Positions 54,212-63,942 of a DNA stretch of 64,000 bases are shown here, one piece after another. The DNA comes from Sphingobacterium puteale (GTDB lineage Bacteria > Bacteroidota > Bacteroidia > Sphingobacteriales > Sphingobacteriaceae). Under the pieces are notes generated by a model. That model was not told where the DNA came from and ran no database searches. It worked only from the letters and a program-made list of their open reading frames with translations. A program made the translations under genes and the position numbers. Position 1 is the first letter of the stretch. The number at the start of each line of letters is the position of its first letter. The stretch covers positions 124,001-188,000 of the forward strand of contig NZ_RBWS01000001.1 in NCBI RefSeq assembly GCF_003627955.1, written 5' to 3'.

Positions 54212-55249
54212 CTAAACGGAAGGTCTCAATTTTAAGTAGAATGGTACTTCAACGCGTTCTTTGGATTTATTAATGATCAATTCAGCTGCCATCCGACCCA
54301 TCATCTCAAAATCAGTCGATATTGTCGTAATACCATTAAGAATAAACTTCTTTAATGGCGTCTCATTATAGGAAATGATACCAACATCTTTTCCGATGAT
54401 CAATTTTTTTTGAATAACCTTGTTCAACAATTTGACGAGATCGTCTTCAATTATATTGATATAGCAAGTACCTTTCTCTACTTTCTCTTCATCTATATCG
54501 GAGACCAGCTCATGGTCAAAGGCATATTGCTGACAGAATTTATAAAATCCCTTGATAATAGCTTTCGGGAAATCACTATAGTCTGGAAATACCAGTTTCA
54601 GGTTTTTATACTTGCTCAGTACTTCATTAGCTTCCTCCAATGCAGAATAAATATCATGTTCATAATTTTCGTAAACCGCAGGAAAGTCGCCGGGCACATC
54701 CTCAATGAACTTCCCCAGCAACATTAGCTTTTCGGCAGGAATTTTACGGATAATATCCGGTGCTTTGTCTCTCCCTTCCTTAAAATGAGGGAAGAGTACA
54801 TAATGGTCATAGGTTTTGGTTAGACTCCCCAAAAGGGTGTTCAGATACGATAAGTCTGAATTGTAAACAAACAAATCCAAATTGGCATGATCACCGAGTT
54901 CTCTTGCAAAGGAATCGTATACAATTTTTTTATGTGCGCTCAGCTTATTAAGAAAGAGCGCTATCTTAAGTTTTGATTGAACATCAGTTTTATTTACATA
55001 ATATCCCTTCCCTGGATTGGATGCTATGATCTCATTTTTTTTCAGATATCGGTACGCTTTTTCGACTGTGTCGCGTGATATCTCCAGATATGCACTCAAC
55101 TCATTAATGGAAGGCAACATATCATCTCTGACCAATATTTCATTTTTAACAGCATCAATAATCGTATTTGCCAATTGCAGATACTTGGGCGTGGCAGAAA
55201 AATCACTAATTTCTAAAGTTTTTAAAAATTGATTTACAGAATTGGTCAT
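54212..55249 (-). CDS. GntR-type transcriptional regulator with LacI-like sensor domain
   Basis: The protein has 345 residues. The N-terminal winged-helix domain (about 18-88) reads PKYLQLANTIIDAVKNEILVRDDMLPSINELSAYLEISRDTVEKAYRYLKKNEIIASNPGKGYYV, the GntR pattern. The rest resembles a periplasmic-binding-protein-like sugar sensor (KIALFLNKLSAHKKIVYDSFARELG, VGIISYNETPLKKFILNGITTISTDFEMMGRMAAELII). It sits 74 bases after the GH105 gene on the same strand and is the likely sugar-responsive regulator of the pectin locus. Confidence 0.9.
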   Translation of the reverse strand: MTNSVNQFLKTLEISDFSATPKYLQLANTIIDAVKNEILVRDDMLPSINELSAYLEISRDTVEKAYRYLKKNEIIASNPGKGYYVNKTDVQSKLKIALFLNKLSAHKKIVYDSFARELGDHANLDLFVYNSDLSYLNTLLGSLTKTYDHYVLFPHFKEGRDKAPDIIRKIPAEKLMLLGKFIEDVPGDFPAVYENYEHDIYSALEEANEVLSKYKNLKLVFPDYSDFPKAIIKGFYKFCQQYAFDHELVSDIDEEKVEKGTCYINIIEDDLVKLLNKVIQKKLIIGKDVGIISYNETPLKKFILNGITTISTDFEMMGRMAAELIINKSKERVEVPFYLKLRPSV

Positions 55250-55323
55250 TGTTAGATTTTAATAATTTTAAAATTAACGATTTGTTTATAATTTTTTTAA
55301 AAAAACCTTAAAAACTACCTCTT

Positions 55324-56481
55324 TCAAAATCCTCCCTCTATGCAGCCCATGATAAAAGGACCTGTTGCCTTTGCATCATTCTCACGAATTCGCTCACCTA
55401 CGTAGTAATCATAACTACCGTCTCGATACGGATTTCCCCCCAAACCGGCAACGGCATTACACTGTATCAATGTCCACAATCCATTTTCTTGTTTTAATAG
55501 TTTCTTTTGGATACCCTGATATAATCTATCTACCAAACTTTTATAGCTTTTTGAAAGGTATTTTTTATTCATGCCTTTCGAGTAAGCATACAGAAACATG
55601 CTATTTACTGACGCTTCCTGATAATTTCTTTCTTTTTTTGGCTGGTCAATTACTTGCCACCAGAGGCCTTCATTATCTTGATAGTTAGCAAGAGCATTGG
55701 CTAACGATTGCGCCAATTGAATCAATTTGTCTCTTCTGGGGTAATCTAACGGCAACTCGTCCAATACATCAATGACCGCCATAAAATACCAGCCAATACT
55801 TCTCCCCCAAAAATTGGGCGACTGCCCCGTTTGGGGATTTGCCCAAGCTTGCTTTTTGCTTTCGTCCCAAGCATGATAATACAATCCTGTCCTAGGGTCC
55901 AATGTATGTTTAGCAGTAATTAAAATTTCGTCAATAGCCTTATCATAATACTGATCATCCGTACTCAGCTTAGCATATTTAGCGAGAAATGGCCCGGTCA
56001 TATAAACCCCATCCAGCCAGATCTGATGGGGATAAATCAGCTTGTGCCAATAGCCACCTTCGAGTGTTGTAGGCTGGTATTTTAGTTGGTGAATCAAAGT
56101 TTCAATAGCCAGTCGATATTTTTGTTTCTTGGTTTTTTCATAAAGTTCAAAGAGAATTTTTCCTGAATTGACAAAATCCACATTATAGGCACTAAGCTCA
56201 TATAGATGAATTTCGCCCTTTTCATTGATGAGTGTATCCGCCCACTTTTCTACATAATTGAAGTATTTTTTATCTCCTGTCTTTTCGAAAACTTTTAACA
56301 TGGCAAGACAACCTAAGCCTTGGGAATACCCGAAATATAATCGTTTACCGTGATCCAATTGCCAGGCCTCGGGAAACCGCTTCATTTCTGAATCTGCAAA
56401 ATGTTGATACATCGATTGTGCTGTCAGCGTAGATACTACTCCCAGTAAGCATAGGAGAACAATTATTTTTTTAAAGACCAT
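55324..56481 (-). CDS. Glycoside hydrolase family 105 (unsaturated glycuronyl hydrolase)
   Basis: The 385-residue protein has a signal peptide cleaved near TAQS. It is an (alpha/alpha)6 barrel of the YteR/RhiN type: HQIWLDGVYMTGPFLAKYA with the predicted general acid Asp157, SPNFWGRSIGWYFMAVIDVLDELP, EASVNSMFLYAYSKGMNKKYL and DGSYDYYVGERIRENDAKATGPFIMG. These enzymes remove the unsaturated uronic acid that lyases leave at the non-reducing end of pectin fragments. That fits the pectate lyase at the other end of this locus. It probably acts in the periplasm. TGTACTGTA lies 7 bases upstream of its start. Confidence 0.92.
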   Translation of the reverse strand: MVFKKIIVLLCLLGVVSTLTAQSMYQHFADSEMKRFPEAWQLDHGKRLYFGYSQGLGCLAMLKVFEKTGDKKYFNYVEKWADTLINEKGEIHLYELSAYNVDFVNSGKILFELYEKTKKQKYRLAIETLIHQLKYQPTTLEGGYWHKLIYPHQIWLDGVYMTGPFLAKYAKLSTDDQYYDKAIDEILITAKHTLDPRTGLYYHAWDESKKQAWANPQTGQSPNFWGRSIGWYFMAVIDVLDELPLDYPRRDKLIQLAQSLANALANYQDNEGLWWQVIDQPKKERNYQEASVNSMFLYAYSKGMNKKYLSKSYKSLVDRLYQGIQKKLLKQENGLWTLIQCNAVAGLGGNPYRDGSYDYYVGERIRENDAKATGPFIMGCIEGGF

Positions 56482-56487
56482 ATGTTT

Positions 56488-56496
56488 TGTACTGTA
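56488..56496 (-). promoter_or_regulatory. TGTACTGTA motif before the GH105 gene
   Basis: TGTACTGTA also occurs upstream of the PL1 gene (63934-63942), at the two ends of the pectin locus. The near-symmetric TGTAC-w-GTAC shape fits a GntR-type operator. It lies so close to the start that a bound regulator would block transcription or translation entry. Confidence 0.35.
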
Positions 56497-56499
56497 TGA

Positions 56500-56700
56500 T
56501 TAAAATAAATATTTTACAATTATTATAGTACTTATAAAGAGTTAAGACTTTCTGGAGCTAATAGATAATGTCATTAGTTACCTTTTAATAATGGCATATA
56601 ATTAAATTATGAACTTACCTTACGAGAGGTAATAAATATGTACATCAGCCAGTAATGCTAAAAATATCACAAAAAGAAACAATAACCGTCCTGAGCTATC
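56500..56700. other. AT-rich intergenic region
   Basis: No gene, hairpin or repeat is evident in these bases. They are probably part of the promoter region of the GH105 gene, read on the minus strand. Confidence 0.35.
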
Positions 56701-56713
56701 TTGATTTGCATGC

Positions 56714-57020
56714 TGTCTGAACGATTTCGCACAGCAAAATATTGACTTCGTCACGTAGAAAAGTCATTCCGACCAGTGTTTCGTTTGTTTTCCCACGTGG
56801 AATTTTCATTTCCCCACGTGGAAAAATCGTTCAGACACCCGACTTTTTCATTTCGCCGAGTGACAAAATGAAAAAGTCCATTAACTAAACAAAGAAGTCG
56901 GGGGGCTTTTTCATTTCGACAGGCGTCAGGGATATTTTGTCCTAAGGGGAAATCAAACGTTCACCTGTCGAACTCATTTTGCCAAGTGGAAAAATTGCGC
57001 AAATACAGCGCAATTTTCCA
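56714..57020. repeat. Cluster of inverted and direct repeats
   Basis: Several nested symmetries occur. TGTCTGAACGATTT at 56714-56727 is inverted at 56824-56837. GACTTTTTCATTT at 56841-56853 is inverted at 56866-56878. CTTTTTCATTTCG recurs directly at 56906-56918. CCCACGTGGAA occurs at 56792-56802 and CCCACGTGGAA again at 56813-56823. CCCGAC and GTCGGG bracket the second stem. The region has no coding frame. Confidence 0.75.
56987..57020 (-). terminator. Hairpin after the pectin-locus SusD gene
   Basis: TGGAAAAATTGCGC and GCGCAATTTTCCA pair with one bulged base around a seven-base loop. It lies 41 bases past the SusD stop and is rich in T on the minus strand, so it may terminate the PL1-SusC-SusD transcript. 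It is also the last member of the repeat cluster. Confidence 0.6.
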
Positions 57021-57060
57021 CAGACAGAGCGCAAAATCGATCGGAAGGACACAATACATC

Positions 57061-58869
57061 TTAATAGAGTGGATGCTGCTGACCGGTCAGTCCCGGATTA
57101 TTATCAATGGTCGTCGTACTTAACGGGACTATCTCTACTTTGTTTTTTTCCAGACCTCTATAAATATTACTCACCCAAGTCGCCGTAGGGGTCAAGGCAT
57201 TTGAAAAGAAAATAGATTGATTGCTGTACATATCCAATAAGGTATATCCCTGCGCAGTTAATTCGGCTTTTTTTATTGCTTCCGGAGCCTCTTTAAACGA
57301 TATAAATTCTTGTGCAATCAGCGGATCATTAAATGTATTGGCCGGCGTCATTTTGTACGCACGGAATAAATCCACATTTGCGTACTTGCCTTGGTGGCCG
57401 GCAAGATCCAATAAATCTTGCTTGGTTTGGCTCAGTTTTTCGAACAAAATTCCCCAACGAATTAAATCGGTCCTTCGCCATCCTTCAAAGCCCAATTCCA
57501 GTTTACGTTCCTGGATAATGGCATCCCGAAACCCTTGATAAGATGTTGGTGTTGTCCCTATTTTTGCTTTATTGTTTTTGAATGCACGTAAGCGTACCTG
57601 TTCGTATAGATCTTTTGCAATTGCGGTTGGTCCTTGATTGATTTCATTTTCAGCTTCTGCGTACATCAGCAGGATATCAGCGTAACGTAATTCAATCCAG
57701 TTAATATCTCTTTTATTTACCGCAATGCCTTTTTCTGCTTTCCAATTGACTCTAAATTTACCGATGGTATTACTTGCATAGGTATTCATCTGGTGCTTAC
57801 TATCTGCTGTGATGGAATAGGATGCAATCGCAACATCACGGCGGCTATCCCCCTCCTCAAATTCAAAATAATAGGTTGGAAAGGCTGCCATTGCTGGCTG
57901 TGCTTTACCATAGTAGGAATTTGTGTGCGAAAAAAATCCATTTGTATAACCAATCTGTGCATCGTTACGATCAGCTCCTTTCTGCCCATACTGCAGCATG
58001 GACTCGTTATCGTATTTTCCATTGATGAGGTTTCTGAATATCGTTTCATAATCTATCAGACTATTTTCACCCCGGTCTACAACCATTTTGCAAGCATCTC
58101 TAGCGATTTGATATAACTCTTTAATCCTGGCCTGATCCGGACGTTTACTCAGCTGCACACTACTTGCCGAATAAGAGTTTAGATCCCAACGCAAGGAATA
58201 TCCTGCCGCGTATAAAGCTGTCCTAGCCAATAGCCCATAAGCTGCATTCTTTGAAATACGTTCTACGGATAAACCAGATTCTCCTTTCCAAGGAAGTAAC
58301 GCAATAGCTTTTTGTAAATCTTCGACACAGGCATCCATGATCGTATCACGGCTCACACGCGAAGAAGAGAAGCTCCCCGCATCGACTACGGGAATACGCG
58401 GAAAAGGAACATCGCCAAAATAACGTACCACATTCAACATATTTTTGGCGCGTATAGCCAGTGCCTCACCAAGGAGCATATCAAGTTTTTTCTTTTCTGA
58501 ATCAGTCTTAGGTTGCATTAATGGAATATTCTTAATCAATACATTGACCTGTTCGACGCCAGAATACATTGCTGTATAGGTCGAAGAGGGGCTTGTTGCC
58601 GGGGTATACACATAATTGGAAACTTGATTTTTTGAGTTGGTCTCCCCCTCCGTGGAAAAACATTCGTCTGTTCCCATACCAAATTGGTAATACAGTTCTG
58701 AATTAAAAACACTCGTATAAGCACCTAGTAATGCCATTTCGACACGATCGGCGTTTTCAAAGATATTACTACTATCGTAATCACTTTGGGAAGGAAGTTC
58801 CAAAAATTTCTTACATGATCCTGTAGCCAATAAACAGGCTATGCTTAATATTGTTACAATTCTTTTCAT
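57061..58869 (-). CDS. RagB/SusD family outer membrane lipoprotein (pectin locus)
   Basis: The protein has 602 residues. The lipobox Cys is at 19 (ATGSC) before KKFLELPSQSDYDSSNIF. SusD features are GEALAIRAKNMLNVVRYFGDVPFPRIPV, WIELRYADILLMYAEAENEINQGPTAIAKDLYEQVRLRAF and IQERKLELGFEGWRRTDLIRWG, ending PLSTTTIDNNPGLTGQQHPLY. It is the glycan-binding partner of the SusC gene 107 bases upstream. Neighbouring GH105 and PL1 genes point to pectic oligosaccharides as ligand. Confidence 0.94.
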   Translation of the reverse strand: MKRIVTILSIACLLATGSCKKFLELPSQSDYDSSNIFENADRVEMALLGAYTSVFNSELYYQFGMGTDECFSTEGETNSKNQVSNYVYTPATSPSSTYTAMYSGVEQVNVLIKNIPLMQPKTDSEKKKLDMLLGEALAIRAKNMLNVVRYFGDVPFPRIPVVDAGSFSSSRVSRDTIMDACVEDLQKAIALLPWKGESGLSVERISKNAAYGLLARTALYAAGYSLRWDLNSYSASSVQLSKRPDQARIKELYQIARDACKMVVDRGENSLIDYETIFRNLINGKYDNESMLQYGQKGADRNDAQIGYTNGFFSHTNSYYGKAQPAMAAFPTYYFEFEEGDSRRDVAIASYSITADSKHQMNTYASNTIGKFRVNWKAEKGIAVNKRDINWIELRYADILLMYAEAENEINQGPTAIAKDLYEQVRLRAFKNNKAKIGTTPTSYQGFRDAIIQERKLELGFEGWRRTDLIRWGILFEKLSQTKQDLLDLAGHQGKYANVDLFRAYKMTPANTFNDPLIAQEFISFKEAPEAIKKAELTAQGYTLLDMYSNQSIFFSNALTPTATWVSNIYRGLEKNKVEIVPLSTTTIDNNPGLTGQQHPLY

Positions 58870-58976
58870 TGGAATAAAGTGTTTATCATCAAAGGCTATT
58901 TTGTCCTAAACGATTTGTTAAATCGCATTCAATTATTTTGTTTGTAGTGCTACTATATATTAACCAAATCAATCAC

Positions 58977-61900
58977 TCAAAAGGTCAAATTAAAGCCAAC
59001 AACGAAACTTTTTGTTCTTGGATAGGCTGAGTTATCCACGCCTCTCGTTAAAATAGACGATGTTGACGCTACTTCGGGGTCATAACCCGAGAATTTGGTA
59101 AATGTATGAATGTTGTTGAGTGTCATAAAAACGCGCATTTTTCGCAAATAAGCGTGTTTAGACAATTCTTGAGGCATAGTATAACCCAGGGTGATATTGT
59201 TAATTCGTAAAAAGGATGCGTCTTCCAGGTAATAATCCAATGCATCACTTATCGCAATATTATTGGTCGGATTCAGACTCCATACTTGCTCTTTCTGATG
59301 CTGATTGGGATTCAGTTCAGCCAAACGGTTGAGGTCTTTGGTCTCTGCCCCAGTATTGGGGTCGATTAACGTAAATCGATCCGCCATGTTCGCCAATGAA
59401 TTCTGATTCGGTAAATAAGGCCCCATAAAACGTTGCGTATTCATATTAAACGCCTTATTACCATATGCAAAATTTAGAAACATATTTAAATCAAAATTTT
59501 TATAGGAAAAATTATTCCCAATTCCACCAAAAAACTTGGGTTCAGGATTGCCTATTACCGTACGATCATTGGTTGACCACACGGGATTACCATTGCTATC
59601 TGTCTCGCCTGCTGTTGGCAAATATTTGACATCGCCTGGTTTAATACTCGTTCTGTTTTTCCCTTTTAATGATGCTACGCCATCTTTCAACATGTAGCTA
59701 CCATCCCCATTTTGGACAAAATCATCTGTGGTATATACACCGTCGTATTTGTAACCGTAAAATTGTCCCACAGTCTCACCGACTCTTGTGATGAAGTCAA
59801 TCCTTGAGCTGAGATTATTCAACATAAAATCGCTATTTTCACTACTAGATCCATATAGGCCAAGCGTTTTTGACCTATTAAATGTGATATTGAAATTGGT
59901 TTGCCATTGAAAATTCTGTTTTTTGATATTCAATGTGCGTAAGGTAAACTCTACTCCCCGGTTGCGCAGGGCTGCCACATTTTGATTTTGATAACGATAT
60001 CCAGTTGAGGTAGGTATTGTCTGCTTTAACAAGAGATTACTTGATTTGTTGGAATAGAAATCTGTCGTTAAACTAATACGATTCTTTAAAATAGCAATGT
60101 CCAGCGCGAGATTAGACGTTTGCGTCTTCTCCCATTGCAATTCAGGATTCCCCAACAAATCACTTGGTTTCAAACCTATTACCTCTGTATTATTGATCGC
60201 AGCAATCGTGGATCCGTACAATGTAGCATAGGTCACATTACCAATATTATCGTTTCCGGTAGATCCATAACCCGCCCGTATCTTTAATTGATCAAAAAAG
60301 TTCTGGCCTACCATAAATTGCTCCTTATGGATATTCCAGGCTGCTGAGGCTGAGGGGAAATAACCCCATTGATGCCCTTCCTTGAATTTAGAGTTGCCAT
60401 CTGCACGCAGTGTAGCCGTAAGTAGATAACGATCATCATAATTATAGATCGCTCGCGCAAATCCAGAGACAAGTCCGTACCGGCCTTCGTCAACATCTGC
60501 GCGATCTATCCGGGTTGCCAGGGATACATCATTCAGTCCAAAATTACTCTGCGGAAACCCATAATATGTATGTCCCAAGCTTTGATCTTTGGAATACAGG
60601 ATCTCATGTCCCATCATTAAATTTAGATGGTGCTTTTCAAACTGTTTCATCCAAGACAGTGTATTGGTGACCTGCCATTGATACCCTTCTGCATTACCTC
60701 TTGATCCGTATGGCCCACCATTATTACGGGCATTTACTGTACGTCCATCATCCCACATGTCATTTCTCGTTTGCTTCCACTGGTAGGACCCCGCGGTTCG
60801 AAAGGTAAAATCATTAAGGAATTTGACGTTTAGGCCCAAATTGGCCACAGCCAAACGGCTGGCCTTGGTCTTTGTAATCGCATCGTTCATGATAATCGGG
60901 TTGTAAATATCATATTGTGAATCTACTGCCTGAAGCTCTTCTGCAATGTCGGCGTTCAGCAATTGATCATTGGTGAATCGAACTCCCCCAGTGACCGGTT
61001 GCAGGATGGACATCTTAAGCATCCCTCCCAACGAACCTCCACCTTGTGTATTCGCATCTTGCAGTAAGGTGTTAAAATCCAAATCCACGCCTTTAAAAAG
61101 GTTGTGATTGATTTTAGCTCTTACGCTATTGCGATTATAGCCGGATTTAGCTAATATACCATCTTGACTCATGTTATTGTAACTCAACATTAACTTCGTC
61201 TTTTCATTTCCGCCGTTTATATTGACATTATGATTCTGTAAAATCGCCGAACCGCCAAAAACTTCCTGTTGCCAATCGATCCCGGTACGATTGCCATACT
61301 CCTGCTGTATCCGTGGATATGCATTGCTCGCAAAATCTGAAGCTGAGGGATCCCCACCAAACATATTTGCGAATTGCTGCTGCCTGCCCCCTAGGGTCTG
61401 GTATTCATATTGATATTTCACATAATCTTCGACCCGCAACAAATCCAATTTCTTGCTTAGTCTTTCAAAACTGAAATAGGTATTGTAATCTATATTGGTC
61501 CGACCGGATTTTGCAGACTTAGTGGTTACTAATATAACACCATTAGCACCTCTAGAACCGTAAATAGCAGAAGCTGAAGCATCTTTCAATACATCGATAC
61601 TTTCGATGTCACTTGCATCCACACTGTTCAATCCTCCATCCATAACAAACCCATCAACAATGACCAATGGATTGCTCGATCCTGAGAAACTTGTTCCACC
61701 ACGAACAGTAACATTGACTGCCGATCCCGGGGCACCACTTTGCGTAACAATGTTGACTCCGGCAATCTTTCCAGTCAATGCTTGCGCTGCAGTTGTCACC
61801 GGTATATCCTTGATTTCACTTCCTTTGACCGAGCCTACGGCGCCAGTCAAATCTCTCTTTCTGGCTGTACCATATCCAATAACAACCACTTCATCAAGAT

Positions 61901-62237
61901 CGCGATTGGATTTTTTCAATTGCACTCTAATTGGTACATTTTCTTTGACAACAAACGTTGTCGTTTCATAACCAACGCATGATAACTGCAAAATATCGCC
62001 TTCTTTCGCTACATATTGGAATAATCCTTTGGAATCCGTTTGTAGCGTTCGATCTGTTCCTTTTATACGGATACTTACTCCAGTAAGAGGCACATTTGCG
62101 TCATCGACCACCACTCCAGAAATTTTATTTGACTGTGCCCAGAGATGGAACGGCAAGGCTAAGGTCGCCAACGCTAACTTAAGCTTTGAATTAAACAACA
62201 CAGATTTACCCTTGGGTGATTTTTTTATTATTCGCAT
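58977..62237 (-). CDS. SusC/RagA TonB-linked outer membrane protein (pectin locus)
   Basis: This 1086-residue protein has a basic N-terminus and signal peptide (hydrophobic part about 20-35, ending LWAQ). A carboxypeptidase-like domain (about 38-108), TonB box DEVVVIGYG, a plug (VTTAAQALTGKAGVNI-like residues, VTVRGGTSFSG, PLVIVDGFVMDG, ASAIYGSRGANGVILVTTK) and a barrel ending FVVGFNLTF follow. There is no STN domain, so regulation is expected through the GntR-type protein and not through FecR. It would import pectic oligosaccharides released by the PL1 lyase. Confidence 0.95.
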   Translation of the reverse strand: MRIIKKSPKGKSVLFNSKLKLALATLALPFHLWAQSNKISGVVVDDANVPLTGVSIRIKGTDRTLQTDSKGLFQYVAKEGDILQLSCVGYETTTFVVKENVPIRVQLKKSNRDLDEVVVIGYGTARKRDLTGAVGSVKGSEIKDIPVTTAAQALTGKIAGVNIVTQSGAPGSAVNVTVRGGTSFSGSSNPLVIVDGFVMDGGLNSVDASDIESIDVLKDASASAIYGSRGANGVILVTTKSAKSGRTNIDYNTYFSFERLSKKLDLLRVEDYVKYQYEYQTLGGRQQQFANMFGGDPSASDFASNAYPRIQQEYGNRTGIDWQQEVFGGSAILQNHNVNINGGNEKTKLMLSYNNMSQDGILAKSGYNRNSVRAKINHNLFKGVDLDFNTLLQDANTQGGGSLGGMLKMSILQPVTGGVRFTNDQLLNADIAEELQAVDSQYDIYNPIIMNDAITKTKASRLAVANLGLNVKFLNDFTFRTAGSYQWKQTRNDMWDDGRTVNARNNGGPYGSRGNAEGYQWQVTNTLSWMKQFEKHHLNLMMGHEILYSKDQSLGHTYYGFPQSNFGLNDVSLATRIDRADVDEGRYGLVSGFARAIYNYDDRYLLTATLRADGNSKFKEGHQWGYFPSASAAWNIHKEQFMVGQNFFDQLKIRAGYGSTGNDNIGNVTYATLYGSTIAAINNTEVIGLKPSDLLGNPELQWEKTQTSNLALDIAILKNRISLTTDFYSNKSSNLLLKQTIPTSTGYRYQNQNVAALRNRGVEFTLRTLNIKKQNFQWQTNFNITFNRSKTLGLYGSSSENSDFMLNNLSSRIDFITRVGETVGQFYGYKYDGVYTTDDFVQNGDGSYMLKDGVASLKGKNRTSIKPGDVKYLPTAGETDSNGNPVWSTNDRTVIGNPEPKFFGGIGNNFSYKNFDLNMFLNFAYGNKAFNMNTQRFMGPYLPNQNSLANMADRFTLIDPNTGAETKDLNRLAELNPNQHQKEQVWSLNPTNNIAISDALDYYLEDASFLRINNITLGYTMPQELSKHAYLRKMRVFMTLNNIHTFTKFSGYDPEVASTSSILTRGVDNSAYPRTKSFVVGFNLTF

Positions 62238-62379
62238 TATAATTTAGTATATTGAGATTTTCATCGGGTTATTAAATCGCATTTTATGCAACATAGCACT
62301 TGCTTGCAGCACATAAAAATGGGCGACTTACAAGGAACGGCTTCCATTCCTAGGAAACCCTTTTCTTTATTTTGACCAC

Positions 62380-63834
62380 TTATTTCTGCTGCGCTAACAA
62401 GATCAAATAGGCCTCCATATTTAAATAGCCCTTGAACAATGGATGTTTACTTGATTGCAAGGCATCAGCATTATTATTTTTGTCAAGCTTTAACTTTACT
62501 TCCCATTCATCAGGTATTCCATCTCCATCCGAATCCATCGGTAGATCGGCAGATTCAAATCTGCCCAACCCGCCATTTTCCAAAGGAAGATCCGATTCGC
62601 GATAGGTATAAAATCCGAGTGTGCCTTTGCTCTGTAATTCATGAATTAAAAAAGCATCAACCTGATCTCTTTGGGGCAAGGTGGCACCGACATGATCAAT
62701 CAAATAGGAATACGCTTTTTTAGCGCTCATTTTGGGTCTCAAGGTGGGGTAGGTCTCGTAGAAGCCGGCTGTTTTAAAATTATCTGCAGCTAGCCCCGGG
62801 TACCAAGCTTCTGTAGCCTCAATTAATTCCCCGTCTAGCTTACCATTCTGATTATTGTCAAAATAATTACCCGACTGATAGAGATTAAAGTTGCCGTTTC
62901 CTCTAGAAAATGGAGTTCTTTTCGTCTTTGGGGTTGACGGCCCTCCCACAAAATAATTATTTAATATGGTCACGTTAGACTCTCCGGAGGATTCACCACC
63001 AAGAATGTAAGCATCAGCAGATACGCTATGATTAGGATAGGTTGTATTAGCGTTTCCAAAGTTATAAACAACATTATTGACAAATTCGTTAATGCCTTTC
63101 ACTTTCGGATTTCTGGTCTTGTTGCTATGATATAATGATTTGATAATCGATATTTTTCCTCCTGTCTGTATCAAGCCGCCTGCAGAGTGATTGTGACGCT
63201 GTAAACCTTGACCAATAATCGAATTTTGAATGGTAATACTATCAGGCTCATTCCCTTTATTATCCCAGTTAATGGAAAATACCTCATCCAAGCCCCAAGT
63301 GAAAGACATATGATCGAGCATGATATTTTTTCCGTTGGCAATACCGGATGCATCGTCACTTTTCCCGGCACCCGCATTGGCGCCGAGCCTGATCCTCACG
63401 AAGCGCGCAATCGTCCCATTTGAGCCAGAAAAAGAAACTTTCCTTCCATATACAACCACACCATCGCCTGGCGCCGTATGCCCGGCAATGGTGGTGTTTG
63501 CAGCAACAGCTAGATTAGATTTTAATTTAATGATTCCGGATACGTTAAACAACACAAAACGTCCAGGCTTGCTCACAGCATCACGAAACGAGCCTGCACC
63601 GCTGTCATCCAGATTTGTTACAAAATAAACGCTTGGTGTTGCTGCCCCTCTGGCGCCGGTAGCAAAACGGCCAAAACCTTCTGCCCCAGGAAAAGCAAGT
63701 AGCCTTCCGTCCTCAGTTGTAGCATTACTTTCAGCCCATTCAATCCATTCCAATCTGGAAACAAGTGTATCTTTGGAACAAGAAAGAAGAATCATAGCCA
63801 AAGCGCCAAAAGAAAATAGACACTGTCTTTTCAT
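62380..63834 (-). CDS. Pectate lyase (polysaccharide lyase family 1) lipoprotein
   Basis: The ATG at 63834 gives 484 residues with a lipoprotein signal (Cys19, ILLSC); an in-frame ATG 84 bases upstream would destroy that signal. The right-handed beta-helix has FPGAEGFGRFATGARGAATPSVYFVTNLDDSGAGSFRDAV, TIAGHTAPGDGVVVYGRKV, RFVRIRLGANAGAGKSDDASGI, IMLDHMSFTWGLDEVFSI and IQNSIIGQGLQ. These are characteristic of PL1 enzymes, which cleave polygalacturonate by beta-elimination with calcium. A C-terminal DSDGDGIPDEWE segment is a calcium-binding motif. It is the first gene of the PL1-SusC-SusD transcript and is probably exposed on the cell surface. Confidence 0.93.
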   Translation of the reverse strand: MKRQCLFSFGALAMILLSCSKDTLVSRLEWIEWAESNATTEDGRLLAFPGAEGFGRFATGARGAATPSVYFVTNLDDSGAGSFRDAVSKPGRFVLFNVSGIIKLKSNLAVAANTTIAGHTAPGDGVVVYGRKVSFSGSNGTIARFVRIRLGANAGAGKSDDASGIANGKNIMLDHMSFTWGLDEVFSINWDNKGNEPDSITIQNSIIGQGLQRHNHSAGGLIQTGGKISIIKSLYHSNKTRNPKVKGINEFVNNVVYNFGNANTTYPNHSVSADAYILGGESSGESNVTILNNYFVGGPSTPKTKRTPFSRGNGNFNLYQSGNYFDNNQNGKLDGELIEATEAWYPGLAADNFKTAGFYETYPTLRPKMSAKKAYSYLIDHVGATLPQRDQVDAFLIHELQSKGTLGFYTYRESDLPLENGGLGRFESADLPMDSDGDGIPDEWEVKLKLDKNNNADALQSSKHPLFKGYLNMEAYLILLAQQK

Positions 63835-63849
63835 AATGATAAGATTTTC

Positions 63850-63869
63850 AAGCCAGCCAGTGCTGGCTT
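63850..63869 (-). promoter_or_regulatory. Leader hairpin before the pectate lyase gene
   Basis: AAGCCAGC and GCTGGCTT form a perfect eight-base stem with a four-base loop, 16 bases upstream of the start codon. It may shield the start or protect the transcript's 5' end. Confidence 0.5.
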
Positions 63870-63933
63870 TGGGTTTATAATTGTTATATATTGGTTTACA
63901 CAATATTACACAATGCAACCGGTTTCATCATCC

Positions 63934-63942
63934 TGTACTGTA
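63934..63942 (-). promoter_or_regulatory. TGTACTGTA motif before the pectate lyase gene
   Basis: TGTACTGTA sits within CTGTACTGTACTG about 100 bases upstream of the PL1 start. The same nine bases precede the GH105 gene. It is a candidate operator for the GntR-type regulator of the locus. Confidence 0.35.
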
